From positions 464,068-528,067 of the forward strand of contig NZ_LMVB01000002.1 of assembly GCF_001510645.1 (NCBI RefSeq): 64,000 nucleotides of DNA, read 5' to 3'. This DNA is from Paenibacillus sp. FJAT-29882 (GTDB lineage Bacteria > Bacillota > Bacilli > Bacillales > DSM-1321). This document shows positions 8,564 through 17,706 of this stretch, piece after piece. The notes beneath the pieces were generated by a model, which saw nothing but the letters and a program-made list of their open reading frames with translations, had not been told where the DNA came from and ran no database searches. A program made the translations under genes and the position numbers. Within the stretch, counting starts at the first letter, position 1. Each line of letters begins with the position of its first letter.

Positions 8564-9508
8564 TTATGTTTCTTTATTTAAAAGTATTTTTGCCGTGTTG
8601 GCATCTGTAATCAATACATTACTCATTTTCGACTTAATCGCTCCCCTAATACCATCGACCTTCTTCAAACCGCCGGCTACAAGAATGGAGTGTTCTTTGT
8701 TCTTCAAGTCTTCCAATTCAACGCCAATTGTTCTAGCATTTAAATCTGTATTACAAATATGACCATCTTTATCAAAAAAACGGGAAGCAATATCACCGAC
8801 AGCATGCTCTGAAATGACCTTTTCATCTTCTTCTGTAAAATAACCTAATTGAAAAAGCAGCGAATCGTTTTGCGGTACTCCAACCGTATAGATAGCAATA
8901 TTCGCTTCTTTTCCAAGCGTAAGCAATTTACGAATATGACGGTCTGCGTCTATGGCTTGTTTAACAACGACATGATCAACAATTGCCGGTAAAGGGAGGT
9001 GATAGAGCATGGCATCGAACGCTTTCTCGAATAAATTTAATGCTTCTGAAGCATAGGTTTTATTTTGAGAATGGCTGACCCCGCCCTTCAACTGGACAAT
9101 TTTCACGTCCCGTACTGATTTATGCTTAAGATGCAACGCTACTTGGTACATAGTTGTTCCCCAAGTGATACCGATAGTATCACCATCATTGACAATACTG
9201 CTAACATAGTCGGCAGCACCCTTGCCGATCGCCTGCTTTACAACATTCTCTTCGTATAGCGGAACAGAAACGACAATTGCCTTTTTCAGACCAAATTTCT
9301 CTTCAAGTTCCTCCTCCAACATTCGACAGTTTTCTGATGGATCCATAATCTTGATCTCAACAATTCCTTCTTCTTTCGCCTGTTGCAGAATCTTTGATAC
9401 AGTTGGTCTGGAAACACCAAGTTTCTTGGCAACTTCCATTTGGCTAAAATCCATTAAATGATAGAGCTTTGCCGCTTCAACCATCTTTTCAATTTTTTCA
9501 GAATTCAT
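8564..9508 (-). CDS. deoR: Deoxyribonucleoside regulator, SorC family
   Basis: 314 aa (B. subtilis DeoR 313). The N-terminal helix-turn-helix (about residues 20-45, SQMEVAKKLGVSRPTVSKIL) is followed by a sugar-binding domain of the SorC/DeoR-Bacillus type. Motifs include GITWGTTMY and the ILVAGGLKKVDGIRGA segment near the C-terminus. In B. subtilis this protein represses nucleoside catabolic genes until deoxyribose 5-phosphate is present. It stands upstream of cdd-nupC and pdp-deoC in the same direction but has its own terminator. The ATG at 9508 has only a weak AAAGG upstream. An ACATTTGTA half-site at 9530-9538 suggests autoregulation. Confidence 0.93.
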   Translation of the reverse strand: MNSEKIEKMVEAAKLYHLMDFSQMEVAKKLGVSRPTVSKILQQAKEEGIVEIKIMDPSENCRMLEEELEEKFGLKKAIVVSVPLYEENVVKQAIGKGAADYVSSIVNDGDTIGITWGTTMYQVALHLKHKSVRDVKIVQLKGGVSHSQNKTYASEALNLFEKAFDAMLYHLPLPAIVDHVVVKQAIDADRHIRKLLTLGKEANIAIYTVGVPQNDSLLFQLGYFTEEDEKVISEHAVGDIASRFFDKDGHICNTDLNARTIGVELEDLKNKEHSILVAGGLKKVDGIRGAIKSKMSNVLITDANTAKILLNKET

Positions 9509-9860
9509 TATATTCAGCCTTTCGCATGCACATTTGTACTTATATTGTTACACATATGTATTTAGCCACGCAAGACTATTCCTCTTTTTGTAAGTCTCTC
9601 CATCTAAATTCTCGATTTAGGCGGATAAGTTCACTGAATTTCCGGATAACTAATCTACTCTTTACGTTAACGTGGTTATCAAACGCAATTTTGATACATC
9701 TTTCACCTATTACTAGTCGAATATAATAGAAAAAAGGAATTTTACAGAATTAGAAATTGTTAGTTGGAAAAATTAGATATTTGTTCACATAAAAAGCCGG
9801 TGATTCCTTAACATCGGAAAATCGTCTTTTTCATCCAAAATTTGTTCTATATGAAACGCA
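9509..9860. other. Intergenic region upstream of deoR
   Basis: It holds the deoR promoter region and the ACATTTGTA half-site (9530-9538). No gene was recognised in the remaining 300 bases, which are AT-rich. The left boundary of the IS630 relic lies at its right end. Confidence 0.4.
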
Positions 9861-10282
9861 TTAAACAATCAATAAAATTACGCATAACCGATCAATATCC
9901 TTTTTGGGAGTTTGATTGATCTTTGCAATAATGTCTTGAACATTTTTACGAATTTCCTGCACCGACTCGTAAAACACATGATAAACAGCAGACGTTTCCA
10001 CCCACTTCCATAGCCCTTTAATCGTGTTTAGATTAGGACTGTTTGGGGGAAAAAAAGCTATAGGCGTTCTTGATGTTCCTCTATAAAGGGTTGGATCAAC
10101 TTAGCATGATGAATTCGGGCATGAATAAGCACACCAAATAATTTTACACTTTGGTGTTGATCTCGAGCACGATCTACCTTCATCGTAGGAATATTAAGGA
10201 AATGTAAATGAAATAATTTATCCTCTTTCTCAATGATCCCTATCTTTTTAGCATCTTGATTTCCCCACGATGAGGACGTCAT
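9861..10282 (-). pseudogene. IS630-family transposase remnant
   Basis: Only the catalytic C-terminal part remains. The upstream frame reads ARIHHAKLIQPFIEEHQERL and then hits a stop at 10058. After a frameshift the product continues as FFPPNSPNLNTIKGLWKW and DRLCVIL to a stop at 9861. Intact IS630 transposases have a Glu in the SPxLNxIE motif (third residue of the DDE triad); here it is Lys. A segment between KLFGVL and ARIHHAK, which should hold the second catalytic Asp, is also deleted. The element is dead. No inverted repeats were identified. Confidence 0.8.
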
Positions 10283-10436
10283 AAGGTATGTTTGACATTT
10301 CTTGAAGTGTTTTTATCGGTATCCAATTATTCTTATATTGCACAACGGTATACACTCTCTCCCTCATAATCTTACAATTAAAATGTATGTAATACCGCTT
10401 ACCTTATATGTCAAATTGTTTAATAAACTATTCGCC

Positions 10437-10478
10437 AAAAAAGTAGGCTTTGCTACCTTGGGCAAAAGCTACTTTTTT
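10437..10478 (-). terminator. Terminator after the YqkB-like gene
   Basis: Arms AAAAAAGTAG and CTACTTTTTT, extended inward by CTTTTGC/GCAAAGC, with T-runs on both strands. It lies 48 bases past the stop codon at 10526. Confidence 0.75.
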
Positions 10479-10525
10479 GACGAGTTTCTTCTATATTAAT
10501 TCCAATTAATAACAGTATCGCTATC

Positions 10526-10861
10526 CTATTTAACTTTATTAATAAAGGCCATTCTTCCATTTATGATTCGCTCCGGGCTCACTAATTGAAAACTATTAGC
10601 TGTATGTGAAAAATCAATTTTAAGTTCTTTTTCAAAAAAGAGCAGTTTTGACTTTTCCATTAAAACAGCACGGTTATTCGTATTAAATAATTGATCTTTA
10701 TTTTCTTCCGCAGAAGAGACAAACCATAAAGTCGGGATGCCGCCAGCACATCCAAAAAACTCATTATCATCGATTTCGTATTTTATTTTCAATATTCCCT
10801 TTTGTTCCCCAATTTTTTTGTTCAGTTCTTCTATCGCATTGTCTGTTATGGTGATATTCAA
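10526..10861 (-). CDS. HesB/IscA-like protein of the YqkB family
   Basis: About 111 aa. The sequence fits the Bacillus YqkB family of small HesB-domain proteins (B. subtilis YqkB about 107 aa), with the shared stretches ILKIKYE, GGIPTLWFVS, EKSKLLFFEKELKIDFS and NSFQLVSPERIINGRM. The three Cys ligands of true A-type Fe-S carriers are absent; one Cys remains in FFGCAGG. A cluster-carrier role is therefore doubtful and the function is unknown. TTG at 10861 is taken as start because AGGAAG lies eight bases upstream; the in-frame GTG at 10870 abuts that site. Confidence 0.7.
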   Translation of the reverse strand: MNITITDNAIEELNKKIGEQKGILKIKYEIDDNEFFGCAGGIPTLWFVSSAEENKDQLFNTNNRAVLMEKSKLLFFEKELKIDFSHTANSFQLVSPERIINGRMAFINKVK

Positions 10862-11032
10862 CGGGCACACTTCCTTTTACTCGCTTCCTTATTAAATAGG
10901 TTAACCTAAATTGTACGGAATATTTTGTACCTACCATTCGGTACAATTTTAGTTTAGCACTCTCGTTTATTGATTGCAAGTATAGAAACCACATGTTTAT
11001 CTAAACAAAATGATACTGCAAATATTGCATTC

Positions 11033-11075
11033 AAAAAAAACACTCCATCTAAATTGTTACAACTAGATAGAATGT
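11033..11075 (-). terminator. Terminator after the small membrane protein gene
   Basis: The minus-strand arms ACATTCTATCTA and TAGATGGAGTGT form 12 pairs including two G-U pairs, followed by eight T. It sits 33 bases after the stop codon. Confidence 0.8.
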
Positions 11076-11107
11076 CGTATTTTAGTAATTTGTTAGCCAT
11101 GCAGACT

Positions 11108-11302
11108 TTAAGCCCATTTAATAAGAATATACGCAATAGCGATTACTGAAATAACACCTAATCCTACATAGATTAGTGTTAAATTCGTTAAATTTCTTTT
11201 TGTAGCTGTGCTATAATCTTGATCACTTTTCCCAGCTAGTTTAATTGTAGAAATAGCTGCAAATACGCTAATAATAATGACTAGTATCATACTAACCTTC
11301 AT
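11108..11302 (-). CDS. Small two-helix membrane protein, function unknown
   Basis: 64 aa. Helix 1 covers about residues 4-22 (ILVIIISVFAAI). A short polar loop with KSDQDYSTATKRN follows, and helix 2 spans about residues 41-62. GGAGGGAG lies eight bases before the ATG at 11302, and a strong terminator follows, so the gene is probably real although no family was recognised. It is monocistronic. Confidence 0.65.
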   Translation of the reverse strand: MKVSMILVIIISVFAAISTIKLAGKSDQDYSTATKRNLTNLTLIYVGLGVISVIAIAYILIKWA

Positions 11303-11521
11303 GAAAATCTCCCTCCGAGCACCTCTTCTATTTAGTTCACTCCAGTTTTCCCTATCTTCCGAATGTTTTCTTTTCTTTAATTATAATAGAACCACTTTAT
11401 CTTATGCCATCCACTTTTCAATAAAATTGACCAACCACTTAAGCACAACCATGATCACTCTTGCTACAGTAATCAAGAAACTACACATTACCTTTGGATA
11501 TGGGTCCTAGTTCCGAAATAC

Positions 11522-11560
11522 AAAAAAGGAGAGAATCACTACCAGTTTCTCTCCTTTTTA
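11522..11560. terminator. Bidirectional terminator after cydC
   Basis: AAAAAGGAGAGAA and TTTCTCTCCTTTTT form a near-perfect stem with a ten-base loop and T-runs on both strands. It closes the cydABS-cydDC unit on the minus strand. Confidence 0.85.
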
Positions 11561-11651
11561 ACAGAAAAGCAATTTCCCCTCTCTGTTTCCCTATAATATT
11601 GTAAGAGGATTCCCCGAATAAGCTGTATGTATATAGCTCCAATCCCACTCA

Positions 11652-13373
11652 TTAAAAAAGAACACTCTTCTCAATTTGCTTCATACCGTAAAAGTATCCT
11701 CTTTTCTCCATAAGCTCTATGAACGAGCCGGATTCGACGACCATCCCTTGGTCCATTACGATAATCTGATCCATTTTGTCTAGGCCTGTTAAGCGGTGAC
11801 TTACAAGAACGAGTGTATCGTTTTTAGCTTGATTAAATAGGTGCCTATACATGTTTTGTTCCGTCCATGCATCCATTGACGAAGTCGGTTCATCTAATAA
11901 CCATAAATGGCCTCCCTTTAATAGAGTGCGAGCAATTGCCAGCTTTTGTTTTTCTCCCCCAGATAGATTTTCTCCTTTTTCAAAAACGGCTTGATCTAAC
12001 GTGTATCCGTCAAGCTGGACCTTTGCTAACGCTGCTTCTAATTCCTCATCTGTTGCATTCCCTCTGGCAATCAGTAAATTTTCTTTGATGGTCCCGTAGA
12101 AAAAATGATTTTCCTGCAGAACCACATTCATGCTTTTCCAAATGCTTTCTTCTGGAATCATATCAATGGAAATATCATTTAGTAATATCCTTCCATCATC
12201 AGCAATCTGCATTTTCATAAGCAACTGTAGCAATGTCGATTTCCCTGAGCCGGATGGGCCAACAATCGCTGTCTTTGATCCAGGTGGCAAGGTTAGCGAA
12301 ACCTGATTCAGTACCGGTCGGGTATGATCAGGAAAAGCGAAGGATACCTTGTTTATTTCAATCGCGATGGCACGTTGATCCAAGTCACGAGTCTCGCTAC
12401 TGAGCTCCGATTTCACTGGAGCATCCTTCCCCACTACCGAAAAAAGGCGGGCTGCCGCTCTTCTACTGTCTTCGAAATGAACAGGGAAGGCGGCCAATGG
12501 AATCGAGTATTCAAACACATTCAGGGAAATCATCACAAGCATGGCAAGATATAGACCATCCAATTTACCGCTGACAACTTGGTAAGCCCCTAGCGCAACT
12601 ATAGCCCAGGACACACCATTGGCGATTAACGTATTCAACGTTTGACTGAAATTGGCCAAGCCTTCCTTTCGCTCTTGCTCTCTTATGTACAGATTGGAAA
12701 GCTCAAGCAACCGCCGTTCTCTTTCTTCCAACTTCTGATAGATTTTCAAGTCACGGAATCCGTAAAGAAACTCGGTTACTTCAGTAGACAATTCGCCGCG
12801 CTCACTTTGAATTCCCTGCTCAATATGCCTTTGCCTTAGTGCGAATAAAATCGGGACGATAAAACCAGTTAAAATCATACCTGCAAGTAATGACAAGGCA
12901 ACATAAACCGAGTAGAAAGAAGTAAAAACAATCGTACTTAAAAACACAAGAACGAAAACAATGGGCGGATAAAAAACGCGGAGAAAGAAGTTTTGCAAAC
13001 TTTCCACATCGCCAACAATGCGAGAAAGAAGATCGCCGCTTCGATACTTTTGTAAAATACCTGATGCCAGTGGTTCCAACTTCTCAAAAAAGGCAACACG
13101 TAAATTACCTAAAATGGAAAAAGTCGCCCGATGTGAAAAAAAACGCTCTGCATAACGACTGAGAGCACGAAGAATCGAACATAGTTTCAATAACGCCAAC
13201 ATCACCGTCATCGTATACAAAGGTGGTACAAGGGCTGCTTTTGAAATCAAATACCCACTGGAAGCAAATAAGCTAATCGCAACGATCCCTGCGAGAAATC
13301 CAAACAAAATGGTATACAGGATGTCTTTCTTCTCTATCACAACTAACCGAACGACAAGTAATAAATCCTTCAT
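11652..13373 (-). CDS. cydC: Heterodimeric ABC exporter subunit CydC (cytochrome bd assembly)
   Basis: 573 aa (the B. subtilis homologue is called CydD, 575 aa). It is an ABC half-transporter with six membrane helices in residues 1-310 and an ATPase domain in the rest: Walker A GPSGSGKST, signature LSGGEKQ and Walker B LWLLDEPTSS. With CydD it exports cysteine/glutathione in E. coli and is required for cytochrome bd assembly. The ATG at 13373 overlaps the cydD stop codon (ATGA), so translation is coupled. It is the last gene of the operon, followed by a terminator. Confidence 0.93.
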   Translation of the reverse strand: MKDLLLVVRLVVIEKKDILYTILFGFLAGIVAISLFASSGYLISKAALVPPLYTMTVMLALLKLCSILRALSRYAERFFSHRATFSILGNLRVAFFEKLEPLASGILQKYRSGDLLSRIVGDVESLQNFFLRVFYPPIVFVLVFLSTIVFTSFYSVYVALSLLAGMILTGFIVPILFALRQRHIEQGIQSERGELSTEVTEFLYGFRDLKIYQKLEERERRLLELSNLYIREQERKEGLANFSQTLNTLIANGVSWAIVALGAYQVVSGKLDGLYLAMLVMISLNVFEYSIPLAAFPVHFEDSRRAAARLFSVVGKDAPVKSELSSETRDLDQRAIAIEINKVSFAFPDHTRPVLNQVSLTLPPGSKTAIVGPSGSGKSTLLQLLMKMQIADDGRILLNDISIDMIPEESIWKSMNVVLQENHFFYGTIKENLLIARGNATDEELEAALAKVQLDGYTLDQAVFEKGENLSGGEKQKLAIARTLLKGGHLWLLDEPTSSMDAWTEQNMYRHLFNQAKNDTLVLVSHRLTGLDKMDQIIVMDQGMVVESGSFIELMEKRGYFYGMKQIEKSVLF

Positions 13374-15103
13374 TTTGCACCCGCCCCTTGTTGCGCAAAC
13401 ACCATATTACGATATTCTGTGACTGTTTCGATAAGCTTCTTATGTTTTCCAGTCGCAACTAGTCTGCCATTTTTCAAAAATAAAATTTGATCGGCATCTT
13501 GAATCGTATAGAGACGGTGAGCAACCGTGATCACGGTCGAATTCTGGCTCAGTTCACTCATCGACGCTTGCAATATTTGTTCTGTATATAGATCAAGCCC
13601 TGTCGTAGGCTCATCAAAAAGAATAAGGGAAGGTCTCTTTAAAAACGCCCTTGCGAGTGCAACCCTCTGCTTCTCGCCTCCAGACAGGCCCCTTCCTGCT
13701 TCGCCAATCACTGTATCAATCCCACGTTCAAGCGATTGAATCATCCTTGATAGCCCCGCTTTTTCAGCGGCTTTTTCTACTTCCTTCATGGAGGCTCCCA
13801 GATCCCCGCCAATACGGATATTTTCTGCAATCGTTCCAGAGAAAAGATATGGATTTTGAGAAATATAACTAACTTGATTAAACCAGCTCGCTTCCTCGTA
13901 CTCAGAACGCGGATTCTTATTCATCTGGATCACTCCTGCAGTAGGTTCCAACAATCCAGCTATGATATGCAAAAGTGTTGTTTTCCCAGACCCATTAGGA
14001 CCGACAATTGCTGTCTTCTCAAAAGGAAGAATCGAGATATTCAAATCCTTTAACGAAAAACCCCCTTCATCATAAGTAAACTTTAGTCCCTGGATTTCTA
14101 TAGCAGGCGGGGGGCTACCTTTAGGCAAATGCAAGGTCCCCCATGAGATTGATTGCTCTTCTTGTGTTAATTCGTCTGCTATCTTTTGAGCCGCCCCCAT
14201 ACTCCCACGTCCAGCATGAAAGGCACTTCCCAGGTCTTTTAGTGACAAGTAAAAATCTGGTGCCAGTATTAATATGAAAAAGGCGGAGAAAAAGGTGATA
14301 TTTTCGAAAACAACAAGGCGGAGACATAGCTCAAATGCAATCAAGCCAATACTAAGCGTCGAAATGAATTCTAATGTAAGCGAAGATAAAAAGGCGATTT
14401 TGAGTACTTCCATAGTAGCATCGCGGAAATCAAAGCTGCTTTTTTTAATGGCTTCTTTTTGCTGTCTCGCTCGACCAAAAAGCTTAAGCGTTGTTAGACC
14501 TTGTAGAATATCGAGAAAATGACCCGAAAAAGCGGCCATCTTTTCCATCTGGTTTTCTGCTTTTTTTTGCGTTTTCATCCCGATAATGATCATAAAAATC
14601 GGTATAAAAGGTGCTGTAATCAGCATAAGAAGACCTGAATAAGCAGGTTGGGTAAATACAGCAAGCAAAATAACAACAGGCACAATTGCGGTTTGGATGA
14701 TTTGAGGAATGTAACTACTGAAATAGCTGTCGATTTCATCTACCGCATCCATTACCGTACTTACCTTTCGCCCCGTCTGCCCACTCAAGGCAGTCTGGAT
14801 CGGATTTTTGGCATATTTCACAAACAACGTTTCCCTTACTTCCCTTTTTACTTTTGAAGCAAGTTTGATGCCCGTTCTTCTTCCCACATACATGAATACC
14901 ACTCTGGCGAAAAGTACGGCAAGCAAAATGCCTAACGGAAGCTCAATAGCGCTAAAGGAAGCAGCTTTTAGAAAGACCAAATCAACAATTTTCACAAAAT
15001 AATAGGCTTGTATAATTATTACAGCGCCTGTCAAACAAGCGAAAAGAACCAGGAACAACATGGTACCTCTCTTTGCAAACGCCATTTTTTTTAGCTGATT
15101 CAT
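13370..15103 (-). CDS. cydD: Heterodimeric ABC exporter subunit CydD (cytochrome bd assembly)
   Basis: 577 aa (B. subtilis CydC, 567 aa). The membrane domain contains the CydD-type segment SGQTGRKVSTVMDAVDEID before helix 3. The ATPase domain has Walker A GPNGSGKTT, signature GLSGGEKQR and Walker B LILFDEPTTG. It partners CydC. GGGAG lies ten bases upstream of the ATG at 15103. A 68-bp dispersed repeat lies between cydS and this gene, so the operon's spacing is interrupted at this point; no terminator was seen there. Confidence 0.93.
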   Translation of the reverse strand: MNQLKKMAFAKRGTMLFLVLFACLTGAVIIIQAYYFVKIVDLVFLKAASFSAIELPLGILLAVLFARVVFMYVGRRTGIKLASKVKREVRETLFVKYAKNPIQTALSGQTGRKVSTVMDAVDEIDSYFSSYIPQIIQTAIVPVVILLAVFTQPAYSGLLMLITAPFIPIFMIIIGMKTQKKAENQMEKMAAFSGHFLDILQGLTTLKLFGRARQQKEAIKKSSFDFRDATMEVLKIAFLSSLTLEFISTLSIGLIAFELCLRLVVFENITFFSAFFILILAPDFYLSLKDLGSAFHAGRGSMGAAQKIADELTQEEQSISWGTLHLPKGSPPPAIEIQGLKFTYDEGGFSLKDLNISILPFEKTAIVGPNGSGKTTLLHIIAGLLEPTAGVIQMNKNPRSEYEEASWFNQVSYISQNPYLFSGTIAENIRIGGDLGASMKEVEKAAEKAGLSRMIQSLERGIDTVIGEAGRGLSGGEKQRVALARAFLKRPSLILFDEPTTGLDLYTEQILQASMSELSQNSTVITVAHRLYTIQDADQILFLKNGRLVATGKHKKLIETVTEYRNMVFAQQGAGAK

Positions 15104-15125
15104 AACATTGCCGATCTCCCAACTT

Positions 15126-15196
15126 TATCCCGGTTTACCTAACCATCAGTGGAGGCTAACAAATCCCGACTGATGGAAGTTTCACTTTATCATTCC
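15126..15196. repeat. Dispersed 68-bp repeat, copy 1
   Basis: Runs from ATCCCGGTTTACCTAACC to GATGGAAGTTTCACTTTAT. It contains CCATCAGT/ACTGATGG arms around a 19-base centre. A close copy with the same ends and a different centre occurs at 36562-36629. Only the ends and flanks are conserved, as expected for a structured repeat. Confidence 0.75.
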
Positions 15197-15232
15197 TGCT
15201 TCCTTTGCCTCATAATCCGGGTGCCTTTCAAG

Positions 15233-15334
15233 TCAACGGTATGTGTCTTTCCCCTTCGCCCCCCAGACAAATAAGAGGACGATGGCGATTACGACAATAA
15301 TCCATGGTGCTACCATAATTAAGAATGTAGTCAA
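15233..15334 (-). CDS. cydS: Cytochrome bd oxidase small subunit CydS
   Basis: A 33-residue single-helix protein: MTTFLIMVAP, then WIIVVIAIVLLFVWGAK and a short polar tail KGKDTYR. Length, the APW/APM motif at the membrane entry and the position directly after cydB match CydS, the third subunit seen in the Geobacillus cytochrome bd structure. There it packs against CydA helices near heme b595/b558. The start is TTG at 15334 with AGGAGGT six bases upstream, overlapping the cydB stop codon; this implies coupled translation. It is easily missed because it is short and has a TTG start. Confidence 0.85.
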   Translation of the reverse strand: MTTFLIMVAPWIIVVIAIVLLFVWGAKGKDTYR

Positions 15335-15345
15335 GAATCCACCTC

Positions 15346-16359
15346 CTATTTCTTTCCTTGTACATACTGGTTGCTAAATACAAACAATCGCATAAGCAGA
15401 ATTAGCGATGGAATAAGCAATAATAAACCAGCAACAAAGGTAATGATTAAAGCGATGGCCATTGCTTCATTCGTAAATCCGTCGTAAATCGAAAGGTACG
15501 GGTAAAGCAGGTAAGGTAAGTGAGCAGCCCCATATCCAGAAAAGGCAAAAGCATATTGAAGCATGACGAATATGAACGAAAGACCCAACCTCTGTTTTTT
15601 CCAAATGAGATAGACCGCACCAAGAAAAAAAAGGCTCGATAGAATGAACATCCAGGAGAGGTCAAGCATACGGCTGAAATGTTCCCAGTTATGGTGACTG
15701 ATTGATAAAAATACAAGAAAACTTGCTAAAATGGTGGGCAAACTCCAGGAAAGGGCATATTTTCTCAAAATATCAAAAGCCTCTGTGTCTCCAGCTTTGT
15801 GTGCATAATACGTTAAAAAGCAGGCAGAGATGTACAATACACTCACAATCGCCAAAATAATTACGCTCCAAGAATAGAAACTTGTAAATAACTTCCCGTA
15901 ATCCAAAGAAACATTGCCATTACTAACGTTGATATATCCCCCTTCGGAAATGGTTAAGACTGTGGATAAGGAGGCAGGAATAAAAAGACCTGTTGCACCA
16001 TACAAAAATTGCGTCCACGTTGCCTTCTTTGGACCGTAGTGGTGGAATGCATAGTAGGAACCACGAATGCAAAGCAGAATCGTCGCAATACTACCTGGTA
16101 TTAGTAAGGTTGTCCCGTAATAATAGGCAACTGACGGAAAAAAACCAAGTAAGCCTACATAAAAGAATACTAGGAATACATTTGTCACTTCCCAAACGGG
16201 TGATAAATAACGATTAATCACTTTATGAACAATGGGTCCTTTTCCCGTTATCGTTGTATAATAGTTAAAAAAACCAGCACCGAAATCAATGGACGCCACA
16301 ATGACATAGCCGTATAAAAAGGTCCATAGCACCGTAATGCCGAGTAGTTCATAGCTCAT
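15346..16359 (-). CDS. cydB: Cytochrome bd quinol oxidase subunit II
   Basis: 337 aa (B. subtilis CydB 338). An integral membrane subunit with eight or more helices that pairs with CydA. Typical landmarks are the N-terminal GYVIVASIDFGAG helix, LSPVWEVTNVF and the loop RGSYYAFHHYGP. AGGAGGAAACG precedes the ATG at 16359. It lies 15 bp downstream of cydA and is followed by cydS with overlapping signals. Confidence 0.95.
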   Translation of the reverse strand: MSYELLGITVLWTFLYGYVIVASIDFGAGFFNYYTTITGKGPIVHKVINRYLSPVWEVTNVFLVFFYVGLLGFFPSVAYYYGTTLLIPGSIATILLCIRGSYYAFHHYGPKKATWTQFLYGATGLFIPASLSTVLTISEGGYINVSNGNVSLDYGKLFTSFYSWSVIILAIVSVLYISACFLTYYAHKAGDTEAFDILRKYALSWSLPTILASFLVFLSISHHNWEHFSRMLDLSWMFILSSLFFLGAVYLIWKKQRLGLSFIFVMLQYAFAFSGYGAAHLPYLLYPYLSIYDGFTNEAMAIALIITFVAGLLLLIPSLILLMRLFVFSNQYVQGKK

Positions 16360-16374
16360 ATCAACGTTTCCTCC

Positions 16375-17706
16375 TTATTCGATCCCTTGTTTTTTTAATT
16401 CCTTCTCAAGCGGGCTCGCTTTGAATACCCTTTTGAGTACAATAACGATAGAAATGGCCAATACGAGATACAACAAGATAAATAGTATGAGCATCGTGTC
16501 AACATGATTTGATGTTGTCGCAGCTTCTGCAGTGCGCATAACCCCTCTAATGATCCATGGTTGACGTCCTTGTTCTGCCATAAACCAACCGGCTTCAATC
16601 GCCAGCATAGCAAGCGGCCCGCCCACGATAATAGCGCTTAATAATGGCTTGTTAAATTCATTCCACTTTTTCCTGTACTGCATACAAAAATAGATAAAGG
16701 CAACAAGAGCAAGAAACATGCCGATTGTAACCATCCAATCAAAGTAATAATGGACGACCAAAGGAGGCCAATCCTCGACTGGAAATTCCTCTAACCCTAT
16801 TACTTCTGCCCCTGGAATTCCATGCGCCAGAATGCTTAGTGCATATGGAATTTCGATGGCCCGATTAACTTTATTGTTTTCATCTAAAGAACCGGCAAAG
16901 ATTAGCGTCGCTCCTTTCTCTGTTTCAAAATGCCACTCGGCTGCAGCGAGCTTTTCCGGTTGGTATTGAGCGAGGTATTTCCCTGATAAATCCCCAATCA
17001 AGGCCGTACTTATAGCGAAGGCAAGTGCGACAGTCATTGATAATTTCAATGCTTTTTTATGATATACATGGTCCCTCCCTCTTAAAATGGAAAAGGCCGC
17101 TATCATCGCCAAAATAAAGGATGCGGTTAAATAAGAGGATGCCAAAACATGCGTTACCTTTGTTGGCGTGGCTGGATTGAACATCGCCATAATCGGATTC
17201 ACATTTGTTAAAATGCCATTTTCATAATTAAAACCGATCGGTGAATTCATGAAGGCGTTCACAGTCGATATGAAAAAGGCTGAAGCTCCGCCACCTATAA
17301 ATACAGGGAGTAACAAGAGAAAATGAGCATATTTGCTCTTAAACCGATCCCATGTATAGAGATAGATACCCAAGAAAATGGCTTCAAAGAAAAAGGCAAA
17401 TGTCTCCAAGAATAAAGGAAGGGCAATGGTATGACCAGCTGCTTCCATAAAATTCGGCCACAATAAGCTGAGTTGTAAGGAAATAGCCGTCCCGGTAACG
17501 ACACCAACAGCAACAGAGATGATATACCCTCTAGTCCAGCGCCTTGCAAGCACATGGTAATGCAAGTCATTTCGTTTAATTCCGATCCATTCTGCTAACG
17601 CAATAAGAAGTGGAATCCCAACCCCTAGAGTGGCAAAAATGGTATGAAAACCTAATGTAACACCGGTTAAAATTCGGCTATATAAAACGGGATCATACTC
17701 GACCAA
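16375..17706 (-). CDS. cydA: Cytochrome bd quinol oxidase subunit I
   Basis: 443 aa. Reduces O2 to water with electrons from menaquinol. Predicted heme ligands are visible: His21 in GFHTIF, His186 in KVTHVLAS and Met325 in DWMVTIGM. GRQPW (380-384), characteristic of the quinol site, is present, and the Q-loop (about residues 251-315) is of the short Bacillus type. Translation starts at TTG 17706 with AGGAGG eight bases upstream. It is the first gene of the unit. No clear Rex operator was found in the upstream region, although B. subtilis cydA is Rex-controlled. Confidence 0.95.
   Translation of the reverse strand: MVEYDPVLYSRILTGVTLGFHTIFATLGVGIPLLIALAEWIGIKRNDLHYHVLARRWTRGYIISVAVGVVTGTAISLQLSLLWPNFMEAAGHTIALPLFLETFAFFFEAIFLGIYLYTWDRFKSKYAHFLLLLPVFIGGGASAFFISTVNAFMNSPIGFNYENGILTNVNPIMAMFNPATPTKVTHVLASSYLTASFILAMIAAFSILRGRDHVYHKKALKLSMTVALAFAISTALIGDLSGKYLAQYQPEKLAAAEWHFETEKGATLIFAGSLDENNKVNRAIEIPYALSILAHGIPGAEVIGLEEFPVEDWPPLVVHYYFDWMVTIGMFLALVAFIYFCMQYRKKWNEFNKPLLSAIIVGGPLAMLAIEAGWFMAEQGRQPWIIRGVMRTAEAATTSNHVDTMLILFILLYLVLAISIVIVLKRVFKASPLEKELKKQGIE

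Noticed and set aside
10954..11136. 60-codon minus-strand ORF downstream of the small membrane gene
   Set aside because: It overlaps the terminator and the 3' end of the real gene and has no ribosome binding site.
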